Source of the DNA: Clostridia bacterium | GTDB taxonomy: Bacteria > Bacillota > Clostridia > Oscillospirales > CAG-272 | DNA: 44,193 bases | Reading direction: 5' to 3' | NCBI GenBank assembly: GCA_017398585.1 | Contig: JAFQFS010000105.1 | Location: 1 to 44,193 of the forward strand | Part shown: positions 33,146-41,146 of the stretch, in pieces | Position numbering within the stretch: the first letter of the stretch is position 1 | Layout: every line of letters starts with the position of its first letter | Made by a program: the position numbers and the translations under genes | Notes under the pieces: generated by a model | The model's input: the letters and a program-made list of their open reading frames with translations, nothing else | The model's database searches: none | Told to the model about the DNA's origin: nothing

Positions 33146-34063
33146 TTATGTGTTTGCCCACAGCCGGTACGCCGCATACGCCGGATCGGGTTCCTCTGTG
33201 AGAAAGTGCAGACGGCAGGTGCTGCCGGTTTTTATGCGTAAGGTCTGTTCAAAGTTAAGTCGCAGAGTGTCCGAGTGGCAGATGTGACCGCCGGTCAGAG
33301 CGATGTTCACCTCCGGAATCCCCGCACGTCCGAGGACTGCGGCCGCATCGTCCGAAAGTGTATCTGCACTTTTCCACAGGATATCTGCGGCAATCATGTG
33401 GTCATTTTCCGCAAGTTGGTCAACGACGGGGGCGATTTTCGCGAAATCCGCCTTGTTCCGTTCCGGTGCGTAGACGTATCTGACCAGTCCGGAAAGATCA
33501 TCGATACCGAGCGCATCGAAAACGGCGCGTTCGAGTATTTCATCCGGTTCGTTCCGGTCACGCAGGGTCGTGATCGTACGGAGCGCGCACATTCCCGTGT
33601 AATATGCGCTTCCGCCGTCGCCGAGGAGGTGTCCCCAGCCGCCCGCACGGGTGAGAACGCCGTTCTGCCGCAGGAATACAACCGATCCGGTACCGGAAAT
33701 GACGAGCATACCGTCCGCTGTCGGGCCGAACGCGGCGTTCAGTGCCAGTTCTGCGTCGCTCATGACGTCTGTTTTTACACCGAATTCCGCCGTCAGTTCC
33801 GCGGACAGTCGTCCGGACAGCTCGCCCGATGAAGCGCCGGCGGCACCGACCGCAATGTACGCGCAGCCGTCCGGGCAGACATCCCGGATAGCCGATGTGA
33901 TTGCGGTCTTTGCCGCATCGTACGACAGCACCAGATTCCCGCATCCGGAAACGGCTTCCGCGAGGATGGTTCCGTCCGCGTCAAACGCTGCCGCACGGGT
34001 TTTTGTCCCGCCCGCATCCACTCCGATGATGCGGATCTCTTCCTTATTATATACGTTCTTCAT
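33146..34063 (-). CDS. BadF/BadG-family sugar kinase, probably for MurNAc/GlcNAc (MurK-like)
   Basis: The 305-residue ASKHA-fold kinase has phosphate 1 motif GVDAGGTKTRAAAFD, phosphate 2-like LVISGTGSVVFL, and GGWGHLLGDGGSAYYTG, all typical of N-acetylglucosamine kinases in the BadF/BadG/BcrA/BcrD family. Clostridial MurK, next to murQ, phosphorylates MurNAc and GlcNAc. Here the start codon lies 17 bases before the end of murQ and the stop 11 bases before the amlE-like gene, so the three are tightly coupled. It would make MurNAc-6-phosphate for MurQ. This role replaces PTS import (MurP), which is absent. Confidence 0.85.
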   Translation of the reverse strand: MKNVYNKEEIRIIGVDAGGTKTRAAAFDADGTILAEAVSGCGNLVLSYDAAKTAITSAIRDVCPDGCAYIAVGAAGASSGELSGRLSAELTAEFGVKTDVMSDAELALNAAFGPTADGMLVISGTGSVVFLRQNGVLTRAGGWGHLLGDGGSAYYTGMCALRTITTLRDRNEPDEILERAVFDALGIDDLSGLVRYVYAPERNKADFAKIAPVVDQLAENDHMIAADILWKSADTLSDDAAAVLGRAGIPEVNIALTGGHICHSDTLRLNFEQTLRIKTGSTCRLHFLTEEPDPAYAAYRLWANT

Positions 34064-34967
34064 GATTCTTCAGTACCCGCCGGATGTTTCCGCCGTTAGC
34101 GGACAGCAGCACATCCGCTGCCTCTGCCGTGATGTCCAGCATTCCCATGACGACCGCGTGCTTGACTCGTTTTCCGGAGGCATCGAGCAGTTCCGCCGCG
34201 CGGTCTTCCGTACAGCCGACCGCGTCGCGGATGATCCGTACCGCGCGTGCAACGAGTTTTTCGTTCGTCGGCTGAACGTCGATCATGAGGTTGCCATAGA
34301 CCTTACCCATGAGGATAAACGCCGTCGTCGAGATCATGTTGAGGATCATTTTCTGCGCCGTTCCCGCCTTCATGCGGGTCGAACCCGTCACGGCTTCCGG
34401 TCCCGTTACGGCTTCAATGGCGATGTCTGCGAGAGCAGAGATCGCCGCGTTCGGGGAACACGCGACCGAAACGGTTGTGCATCCGACGGACTTCGCAAAT
34501 TTCAGCGCACCGATGACGTACGGCGTCCGTCCGGAGGAGGCAATCCCCACGACGGTGTCGTCTGCCGTTGCTCCAATGTTCCGCAGATCATCCTCGCCGA
34601 GGGTGAAGGAATCTTCCGCTCCTTCGACGGCGCGGAACATGGCGTTCATTCCGCCTGCGATGATCCCGACGACCACGCCGTCGGGGATACCGTATGTCGG
34701 ACGGCATTCCACCGCGTCGAGCACGCCGAGACGTCCGGACGTGCCCGCGCCCATGTAGATCAGGCGTCCGCCCTTCGAAATGGAGTCTGCCGCCGCTTCC
34801 GCCGCCTGCGCGATGAAGGGAAGGGCAGCCGAGACCGCTTCCGCAACGGTACGGTCTCCGTCGTTGATGATTTTCACGATTTCCGCGGCACTGTGATCGT
34901 CAATGTTCATCGTCGCCGGATTGCGCTGTTCGGTCGATAATCCGGACAAATTCACTTTTTCAGCCAT
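34047..34967 (-). CDS. murQ: N-acetylmuramic acid 6-phosphate etherase
   Basis: The 306-residue lyase splits MurNAc-6-phosphate into GlcNAc-6-phosphate and D-lactate. It has the SIS domain and family-specific motifs TEQRNPATMNID, YMGAGTSGRLGVLDAVECRPTYG and GAEDS with the two catalytic glutamates, AVTGSTRMKAGTAQKMILNMIST and VQPTNEKL. ATG 34967 follows GGAGG at the right spacing; ATG 34982 would itself contain that site. Length is usual. It heads the recycling set. No clear promoter lies between it and the upstream ABC-F gene, only a dispersed element. Confidence 0.95.
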   Translation of the reverse strand: MAEKVNLSGLSTEQRNPATMNIDDHSAAEIVKIINDGDRTVAEAVSAALPFIAQAAEAAADSISKGGRLIYMGAGTSGRLGVLDAVECRPTYGIPDGVVVGIIAGGMNAMFRAVEGAEDSFTLGEDDLRNIGATADDTVVGIASSGRTPYVIGALKFAKSVGCTTVSVACSPNAAISALADIAIEAVTGPEAVTGSTRMKAGTAQKMILNMISTTAFILMGKVYGNLMIDVQPTNEKLVARAVRIIRDAVGCTEDRAAELLDASGKRVKHAVVMGMLDITAEAADVLLSANGGNIRRVLKNHEERI

Positions 34968-34993
34968 AGCATTTTCCTCCATTCTTTTTTTGT

Positions 34994-35071
34994 TTAAAAG
35001 GTTTTGGAAAGGGTGTTCGGTTCCGACTTGCTAAAGCAAGTCGGGGAACCTTTTTTAGGAAAAGGTTCCCC
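34994..35071. repeat. Dispersed palindromic element, copy 11 (two-hairpin form)
   Basis: Head TTAAAAGGTTTTGGAAAGGG (34994-35013), hairpin 1 CCGACTTGC/GCAAGTCGG (35023-35044) and hairpin 2 GGGGAACCTTTTTT/AAAAGGTTCCCC (35043-35071). Hairpin 1 differs from that of copies 2 and 10 on both arms but is still perfectly paired. Confidence 0.88.
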
Positions 35072-35084
35072 CGAGAAATTTCAT

Positions 35085-37031
35085 TTAGCCTTCATTCAGT
35101 TCTTCTTCCTCGGCATAAAGCTGCATGAGGCGGTCTTCCGTGGTGGTTTTGAGGTCGGTCAGTTCAGCCGCGCGGACGTAGTCGGATGCCGCGTCGCCGA
35201 AGAGCTCGTCGTCGATGTCAATGAGCTGCTGTTCGAGTTTCTTGATTTCGCGCGCGACTTCCGCTTTCCGTTTTTCGATGCGTCGGATCTCCGCGCCCTT
35301 CTTTTTGCGTTCGATGTATTCTTCCTTCTGTGTCGATTCCTCCGGCACGTACTTCGCGAAATTTTCCACTTCAGCCGCTCGGTTCTGCTTGTACAGCAGG
35401 TACTCGTCGTAGGTTCCGCGGAAATCGCGTCCGTTTTCGCCGAGATCGACGAAGCGGGTCGCGAGCCGTTTCGTGAAGTAACGGTCGTGCGATACCGCGA
35501 TGATCGTGCCGTCAAAGGACAGCAGGGCGTTCTCCAGTGCCTCCCGGGACTCGATGTCGAGGTGGTTCGTCGGTTCGTCGAGGATGAGAAGATTCATTTT
35601 TGAGAGGATCAGCTTCGCCAGTGTCAGACGCGCGCGTTCGCCGCCGGAGAGGACGGAAACTTCCTTTTCAATGTCGTCTCCGCGGAACAGGAACAGCGCG
35701 AGTGTGTTACGGATCTCCGTCTGGGTGAGATTCGGATAGGCGTTCCACAGTTCGTCGAGGACGGTGTTGTTTTCGTCGAGGTTCTGGTTTTCCTGATCGT
35801 AGTAGCCGACCGTGACGTTGTAGCCGAATTCGATTTCGCCGGAGATGGGTTCAAGCTGACCGAGCAGGAGTTTGATGAGCGTCGATTTGCCGCATCCGTT
35901 CGGGCCGGAAATGAACAGGCGGTCGTGCTTCTTCACAAGAAAGTTCAGGTCGCGGAACAGAATATTGTTCCCGAATCCCATGGTCAGCTTCCGCGCGTAG
36001 GCAACGTCGTTGCCGGATTCGCCGGACGAACTCAGCGCAAAGCGGATCGACTTCGGCAGATCCTTCGGCTTTTCGATCTTTTCCATACGGGCGATCGCCT
36101 TTTCACGGCTTTCTGCCGCGATGATGTTGCGTTCTCGGTTCCAGCGTCTCTGCTGTTCGATGTACGCTTCGAGGCGGGCGATTTCCTTCTGCTGGATCTC
36201 GTATTTCTTTTCCCATTCGCGGCGGTACGCTTCCTTTTCGATGACGTACTGGGAGTAGCCGCATTTGTACAGCTTTCCGACGGTGTGTTCGATATCGAGG
36301 GTCTTGTTGGTGACGCGGTCGAGGAACAATCGGTCGTGGCTGACGAGGATGATGGTCTTCTTCGGGTTATAGGAAGCGAGATGGCTTTCGAGCCATTCCA
36401 TTGTTTCGGTGTCGAGGTGGTTCGTCGGTTCGTCGAGGATGAGAATGTCCGGTTCACGCGAAAGCAGACGTGCGAGGGCAAGGCGGGTGCGCTGACCTCC
36501 GCTGCATTTGGAGACGGGCATATCGAACATTTCCTCGCCGAAACCGAGATCCTTCAGGATGCTGCGGCAGCGGGATTTGTAGTGCAGACCGCCGCCGTCG
36601 ATGTAGCGTGTGTTGACGGATTCGTACTCGGATGACAGCCTGCTGAGGAGCGCGGTGTCATCGGACGGTGCTTCGTCAAGCTGACGCTGAAGGTCAGCGA
36701 GCTTCATTTCCGCACGGCAGAGGTCGGGGAAGATCGCGTAAATCTGCCCGAGGACGGTCTCGTCGACGATGGTGTTCGCGGAGTCCAGCGAGAGGACGTT
36801 GAACGCGTCGTCCTGATGGAGCATGCCGATCACTTTTTCCTTCGCGATGTAGACTTCGCCTTCGTCGGGGGTGTATTCGCCGCAGAGCATCCGGAGCAGA
36901 GTACTTTTGCCGCTTCCGTTGACCCCGACGACGGCAAGACGGTCGCCCTCTTCCAGGGAGAAGGTAACGTCGGTGAGAATGTCGCGGGTTCCGATGCGGT
37001 ATGCGAGCGATCTGGTGCTGATGGATATCAT
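35085..37031 (-). CDS. ABC-F family ATPase (ribosome-associated)
   Basis: The 648-residue soluble protein has two ABC domains. Domain 1 carries VGVNGSGKSTLLRML, signature CSGGQRTRLALARLL and LILDEPTNHLD; domain 2 carries SGPNGCGKSTLIKLL, LSGGERARLTLAKLI and LILDEPTNHLD. The linker between them and the C terminus (KKKGAEIRRIEKRKAEVAREI) are highly charged and coiled-coil-like. There is no membrane domain, as expected for ABC-F translation factors that resolve stalled ribosomes or give antibiotic resistance. The start has no Shine-Dalgarno sequence directly upstream; a GC-rich hairpin lies there instead. A housekeeping YdiF/Uup-like role is more likely than resistance. Confidence 0.92.
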   Translation of the reverse strand: MISISTRSLAYRIGTRDILTDVTFSLEEGDRLAVVGVNGSGKSTLLRMLCGEYTPDEGEVYIAKEKVIGMLHQDDAFNVLSLDSANTIVDETVLGQIYAIFPDLCRAEMKLADLQRQLDEAPSDDTALLSRLSSEYESVNTRYIDGGGLHYKSRCRSILKDLGFGEEMFDMPVSKCSGGQRTRLALARLLSREPDILILDEPTNHLDTETMEWLESHLASYNPKKTIILVSHDRLFLDRVTNKTLDIEHTVGKLYKCGYSQYVIEKEAYRREWEKKYEIQQKEIARLEAYIEQQRRWNRERNIIAAESREKAIARMEKIEKPKDLPKSIRFALSSSGESGNDVAYARKLTMGFGNNILFRDLNFLVKKHDRLFISGPNGCGKSTLIKLLLGQLEPISGEIEFGYNVTVGYYDQENQNLDENNTVLDELWNAYPNLTQTEIRNTLALFLFRGDDIEKEVSVLSGGERARLTLAKLILSKMNLLILDEPTNHLDIESREALENALLSFDGTIIAVSHDRYFTKRLATRFVDLGENGRDFRGTYDEYLLYKQNRAAEVENFAKYVPEESTQKEEYIERKKKGAEIRRIEKRKAEVAREIKKLEQQLIDIDDELFGDAASDYVRAAELTDLKTTTEDRLMQLYAEEEELNEG

Positions 37032-37097
37032 AATGCAATTATTGCAAAGGGACGGCGCTCAGAGAAGTGCCGCCCCTTGTTCTCCTTATATATTATA
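37032..37097 (-). promoter_or_regulatory. Leader hairpin and weak promoter of the ABC-F gene
   Basis: On the minus strand TATAAT (37097-37092) has no good -35. A GC-rich hairpin (37049-37076; GGGGCGGCACTT with AGCGCCGTCCC, two mismatches) precedes the start codon by about 17 nt, and a purine-rich AAGGAGAA lies upstream of it. This could be the TPM gene terminator or an attenuator, as several ABC-F genes are controlled in their leaders. Confidence 0.45.
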
Positions 37098-37102
37098 AGA
37101 AA

Positions 37103-38374
37103 TCAGTTGCGTCGCGGAATATTGAACTGGACAGTCGCGTCGTTATTGACCTGCTGAGAGCCGTATCCCTGACGGTTGTTGTAATTCTGCTGCATCGGCT
37201 GTCCGCCGTACTGGTTTTGCTGAGGATAACCCTGCTGTCTCTGTGCGTAGTAGCCGTTGTTCTGCTGACCGTACGGATTCTGCTGGTACTGTCCCTGCTG
37301 AGGGTAACCGCCGTTCTGCGGAGGATAACCGTAACCCGGATTCATCTGCTGCTGAGGATACTGCTGACGCTGCATGTTCGGATTCTGGTACTGTCCCTGC
37401 GGATACTGACCCTGCTGGGGATAACCGCCGCGGTTATAGTTCTGCTGACCCTGCATCTGCTGCGGGTAACCGTTCTGGGGATAGCCCTGCGGATTGTTCC
37501 GGCCGTCGCCGAGATAACCTGCCTGCTGGGGATAGCCGCCGTTGTTGTAATATCCGTTCGGATTCGGACGGCGCTGCGCCTGCATGGGACGCTGCGGCAT
37601 GTTCCGGTTACCGTAGAGACGGTCATCGTACGTATGCTGGGGAACGTTTGAACGTCCGTTGTTCTTTCTGCGGAAGATGTACTTCTGAAGAAGTGCGGCA
37701 ACGTCTTCGTTGAACATGGCCCATACGAAGACACCGACGAACAGAACTGCTGCGATGATTACAACCCAGAGAAGGAACTTGAAGAAGCCGACGATCGCAT
37801 TGCCTGCGGTTGTACCCTTTTCTTCGGTGTCCGCATTCGCTGCTTCTTCCGCTTCCGCAGAAGCTGCGGCTTCCGCCGCGGCACGGGCTTCCACGCCGGC
37901 AACGAGTGTGGTTTTGAGTCTCATAACGGCCTTCTGGACGGCGCGTTCGTAAATGCCGTTGGAAAAATCGGCTTCGAAGTATTTGTCTCGGATGGCGGCG
38001 ATTTCCTCGTTGGTGAGGATGTCCTCCACGCCGGTGCTGGGAACGAAGAAATAGTTGTTGTCTTCCTTGGCGATGAGAAGGAGGATGCCCTCGCCGAGCT
38101 TCCATTCGGTGAACAGATCACGGGCATACGCGGCGATGTCCTCGTCGCCCGTGGAAGCAACGGTACAGACGGCTATGGTAAGCTGAACATCGCCGGAAAG
38201 CGTCTTGTTGGTATCTTTGATAAGACTGATGGTTTCCTCGCTCAGGATGTCGGCTTCATCGGCAACATAGTTTTCATGTTTCGGGAAGGATGCTGCGAAG
38301 ACCGTCTGCGGGATCAGCGTCAGCACCACCAGGATCACGGCGAATGCCGCATAAAAATTCTTGTACGTTTTCAT
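37103..38374 (-). CDS. TPM-domain membrane protein with Q/N/G/Y-rich tail
   Basis: The 423-residue protein has a signal peptide (about 1-28, ending VFAA), an extracellular TPM domain (about 30-160: YVADEADILSEETISLI, GEGILLLIAKEDNNYFFV, FEADFSNGIYERAV), an Ala/Glu-rich linker (165-190), one membrane helix (about 198-222: FFKFLLWVVIIAAVLFVGVFVW), a basic stretch, and a cytoplasmic tail of about 170 residues dominated by Q, N, G, Y and P with repeated YPQQ and GGYPQQ. The tail is prion-like in composition. The start is ATG 38374 (AGG six bases before). It follows telA by 24 bp. TPM proteins such as YgcG are linked to membrane protein quality control, and the window gives no closer function. Confidence 0.85.
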   Translation of the reverse strand: MKTYKNFYAAFAVILVVLTLIPQTVFAASFPKHENYVADEADILSEETISLIKDTNKTLSGDVQLTIAVCTVASTGDEDIAAYARDLFTEWKLGEGILLLIAKEDNNYFFVPSTGVEDILTNEEIAAIRDKYFEADFSNGIYERAVQKAVMRLKTTLVAGVEARAAAEAAASAEAEEAANADTEEKGTTAGNAIVGFFKFLLWVVIIAAVLFVGVFVWAMFNEDVAALLQKYIFRRKNNGRSNVPQHTYDDRLYGNRNMPQRPMQAQRRPNPNGYYNNGGYPQQAGYLGDGRNNPQGYPQNGYPQQMQGQQNYNRGGYPQQGQYPQGQYQNPNMQRQQYPQQQMNPGYGYPPQNGGYPQQGQYQQNPYGQQNNGYYAQRQQGYPQQNQYGGQPMQQNYNNRQGYGSQQVNNDATVQFNIPRRN

Positions 38375-38398
38375 AATCAACCTGCTTTACGAATGAAA

Positions 38399-39553
38399 TT
38401 AGGACCCCATATGGATCAGCTTGGTCTTCAGCTCGCCTTCGATGCGGCCGAGTTCCGCTTCCGCCGCCACTCTCTTGTCGCGGCCTTCCTTCTGGATCTG
38501 CTGGACTTCGTCGAGGGTCTGGATCAGCTGTTCGTTGGTGTGGGTGAGGGTCTCGATATCGACGATGCCGCGCTCGGCTTCTTTTGTGATTTCGACGGTT
38601 GCCTGCCGGAGGGCTTCCGCGTTTTTCTTGAGGAGTTCGTTGGTCATGTCGGTGACCATGCGTCCGGCTTCCATCGCCTGACGGGAGTGTTCGATGCCGA
38701 GTGCGATGACCATCTGGCTCTTCCAGAGGGGGATGGTGTTCATGATGACGGTCTGGATTTTTTCGGCCATCATGGTGTCGTTGTTCTGGACGAGACGGAT
38801 CTGAGGGGACATCTGGATGGAGACCATACGGGTGAGCTCGAGGTCGTGGAGCTTGCGTTCAAAGCGGATACACTGTTCCTCAAAGTCGTTGGCGGCCTGC
38901 GCATCTTCGGGGAGACCGGTTTGCATGGCCTTGTTCTTGAGTTCCACGAGGGTGGTGGCGCGTTCCTCCGCGAGACGTTTCTTGCCGGCGATGATGTACA
39001 TGGTGAGTTCCTTGAAGTAGGTAAGGTTCATCTCGTACAGATTGTCGAACATGGCGACGTCCTTGAGGAGAGTGATCTGATGCTGTTCGAGGATGGCAAC
39101 GATGTCGTTGACGCTGTCTTCGCACTTATCGTACTTGGTCTTGAGGTTTTCGATCTTGCGCTTGGTGTTTTTGAACATGCCGAGGAAGCCGTTGTCTTCC
39201 GCATCCTCATTCATGGAACGGAGATTTCCGATAAGGTTGGTGATCATGGTGCCTGTCTCGCCGAAATCCTTGTTGCGGACGCTGCCGAGGGCGGTGTCGC
39301 TGAAGTCGGAGATCTTTTTCTGAGCGGCGGAACCGTAGCCGAGGATGAGACCGGAATTCCGGATGTCGATCTGTCCGGCGAATTCCTCGATGGCGCGGCG
39401 TTCCGCTTCGGTGAACATGGATTCGTCGATGGCGGGAGCCTGAGCGGTGGGATTGGGGATGGACGGTACGGCGGGAGCTTCCGGAGCCGGTGCAGCTGCT
39501 GCGGAGGACAGTCCGGCGTTCGGATCAAGTGTGAGCTTGATTTCGTTATTCAT
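38399..39553 (-). CDS. telA: TelA-family toxic anion resistance protein
   Basis: The 384-residue soluble helical protein matches the TelA (PF05816) family: RAIEEFAGQIDI, GSAAQKKISDFSDTAL, LKTKYDKCEDSVNDIVAIL, LYEMNLTYFKELTMYIIAG, RMVSIQMSPQIRLVQNND and KIQTVIMNTIPLWKSQMVIALG. An Ala/Pro-rich N terminus of about 45 residues precedes the domain. The family is named for tellurite resistance but more often relates to cell-envelope stress. It is the second gene of a three-gene operon with a multi-helix membrane protein and the TPM protein, so it may work on the cytoplasmic side with them. XpaC, its frequent partner, is not present. Confidence 0.92.
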   Translation of the reverse strand: MNNEIKLTLDPNAGLSSAAAAPAPEAPAVPSIPNPTAQAPAIDESMFTEAERRAIEEFAGQIDIRNSGLILGYGSAAQKKISDFSDTALGSVRNKDFGETGTMITNLIGNLRSMNEDAEDNGFLGMFKNTKRKIENLKTKYDKCEDSVNDIVAILEQHQITLLKDVAMFDNLYEMNLTYFKELTMYIIAGKKRLAEERATTLVELKNKAMQTGLPEDAQAANDFEEQCIRFERKLHDLELTRMVSIQMSPQIRLVQNNDTMMAEKIQTVIMNTIPLWKSQMVIALGIEHSRQAMEAGRMVTDMTNELLKKNAEALRQATVEITKEAERGIVDIETLTHTNEQLIQTLDEVQQIQKEGRDKRVAAEAELGRIEGELKTKLIHMGS

Positions 39554-39620
39554 AAAATCTATACTCCTTTAAGGGGAATTACGGATTGCTGAGTATTTTA
39601 TTGTCTTATTGACCTTCTGC

Positions 39621-40544
39621 TTATTTTCTGCGGGAAGAAGGATGAGATTTCTCCTCAGGGGATTCGTCTTCCTCCTCGGGGTCCGGCGGAGCGACATAGG
39701 TACCGGCAGCGGTATTCAGGGCGAGCAGACGGGACAGCGCAAGAAGGCTTACGCCGAAATAGCACGCGAAGCGGTAGATGGAGATGTCCATCTGTGCGGC
39801 ATGAGGGGAAACAAAACCGTAGACACAGAGCCCGAAGGAGAGCCCGAGCACGGCGGAGGCGGCGAAAGCCGCGGTGAAAACATAAAAGGGGGAAGTGGAA
39901 CGGGTATCAGGAGAGAGCGCGAGCCGGACTTCGGAGAGGAGAAAAATCATGACCCCGGCCTGCGCGATGGTGATCATATTGCGCACAGGGCTGTTGAGGG
40001 GCAGGGTGAAGTCGAAATAGCAGGCGAACATGTTGAGATTGACCGCAAGCGCGGCAAGGAGAGCGAAGATAATCCTGAGAACGGACTGTCTGGTCTTCTC
40101 ATGCGTGCCGAGGATCATGGAGACGGTAATGGCGGGCATAAGAGCCGCAGCGGCCAGTTCCAGCGTGCCGGCGGGACCGGTACGAAGGACATAGATATCA
40201 TAAAAGAATGCGGCGGATGTGACGGCGGCCATAATTGCCGTGAAATAGGATGCACACGCCGAGAGCGGGGGCGAATCGGGGAAAGCCGCAAGCGAAAACT
40301 TTGTACGCGCCGCACGTCCGAGCACGGCGGACACGACAGCGGCAACTGTAATTCCGCCGACCGCCAGATAAAACGTCCCGGCTCCGTACTCGAAATGCCC
40401 GATCGCTTCGTCAAAGGACATCACCAGTCCGGATGAAAGCGCAAGCGCAATCACGATCCCCAGTACCGGCAGTACCGGAATCACGTTCCGGAGCGTCCGC
40501 ACATAGGGGATTGTGTATTCTGTTTTGTTCTGTTCTTGTTCCAT
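39621..40544 (-). CDS. Polytopic membrane protein of unknown function
   Basis: The 307-residue protein has about eight hydrophobic segments (for example VIPVLPVLGIVIALALSSGL, FYLAVGGITVAAVVSAVLG and FAASAVLGLSFGLCVYGF) and a charged, probably cytoplasmic C terminus (PPDPEEEDESPEEKSHPSSRR). I do not recognise the family. It is the first gene of the operon with telA and the TPM gene and directly follows a good promoter. It may be the membrane anchor or sensor of that system, in place of XpaC; this is inferred from position only. Confidence 0.7.
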   Translation of the reverse strand: MEQEQNKTEYTIPYVRTLRNVIPVLPVLGIVIALALSSGLVMSFDEAIGHFEYGAGTFYLAVGGITVAAVVSAVLGRAARTKFSLAAFPDSPPLSACASYFTAIMAAVTSAAFFYDIYVLRTGPAGTLELAAAALMPAITVSMILGTHEKTRQSVLRIIFALLAALAVNLNMFACYFDFTLPLNSPVRNMITIAQAGVMIFLLSEVRLALSPDTRSTSPFYVFTAAFAASAVLGLSFGLCVYGFVSPHAAQMDISIYRFACYFGVSLLALSRLLALNTAAGTYVAPPDPEEEDESPEEKSHPSSRRK

Positions 40545-40608
40545 TTTTGGGTTGCCTCTTTAAATACGATTGTAAGGGAAAATCCGATAGGATAGTTTCA
40601 TACCTTAT

Positions 40609-40637
40609 ATAATACCACAAAATCCTCCGCTTGACAA
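40609..40637 (-). promoter_or_regulatory. Promoter of the membrane protein-telA-TPM operon
   Basis: On the minus strand TTGTCA (40637-40632), a 17-bp spacer and TATTAT (40614-40609). Confidence 0.75.
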
Positions 40638-40841
40638 GAGCCATTGTGCGAAAAGTATGCCTTTGCGGGGCTTTTGCTTCATTAATTATTACCTTATGGA
40701 GGTGTTTGTTTCCGCAGCAGAATGGATGCAGCGTTTCCTGCCTTGCCGTTGTTCGCAAAGAGATGGTGATATTGCACAAAACAACTAACTTGAACCTGTT
40801 GGATTTCTACCACCGGGAGATAAATTATGTGGCAAAAGGGG
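40638..40841. other. Spacer between divergent operons
   Basis: About 200 bp with no supported gene. Only very short frames without family resemblance are open. It ends at the S10 operon promoter. Confidence 0.5.
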
Positions 40842-40870
40842 TTGATTTTTCGGAAAATGTGTGTTAAAAT
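40842..40870 (+). promoter_or_regulatory. Promoter of the S10 ribosomal protein operon
   Basis: TTGATT (40842-40847), 17 bp, TAAAAT (40865-40870), giving a transcript start near 40877 and a 270-nt leader. Confidence 0.7.
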
Positions 40871-40876
40871 AAGATC

Positions 40877-41146
40877 ACTTGATGTGCGATGAAGCGGGAG
40901 GTTGCCATAGCATCAAATTGCCGGATGCTGTGGGTAATTTCCGTGGAGTATGTCCGAGTAAATCGGGCGAACCAAGACGCGCACAACGGAATGGCATCGG
41001 AACCCTGTCCCCGGCTTCGAACTGGGTGCTTAAGTTACTCGGCACCATGGTTTGAATCCGGAAAAATTCGGGGGAATGATGACACACCCGGAAGCGTGTT
41101 TGGCGCCTCACAACAAACTATCACAGCTTTTAAGGAGGCACACAAA
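40877..41146 (+). promoter_or_regulatory. Long structured leader of the S10 operon
   Basis: The 270-nt 5' untranslated region is GC-rich with several possible hairpins: AGCATC/GATGCT (40909-40929), ATCCGG-AAAA-TTCGGG around 41056-41072, and ACAC/GTGT around 41082-41099. It begins with the purine-rich GAAGCGGGAGGTTGC. No open frame has coding character: a frame in phase with rpsJ runs through it only by chance. An autogenous r-protein leader is likely, but I cannot name the ligand protein. Confidence 0.55.

Noticed and set aside
3284-35071. The repeated hairpins as a CRISPR array or as plain terminators only
   Set aside because: They are scattered over more than 30 kb with no spacers and no cas genes. 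Shared head and box parts, both orientations and placement within operons go beyond simple terminators.
35085-37031. ABC-F gene as an antibiotic resistance determinant
   Set aside because: No resistance context or mobile element, and sequence features are those of the general ABC-F group, so a housekeeping role is more likely.
40889-41146. An 86-residue N-terminal extension of S10
   Set aside because: S10 is normally about 102 residues and AAGGAGG lies right before ATG 41147; the extension is the untranslated leader read in frame by chance.
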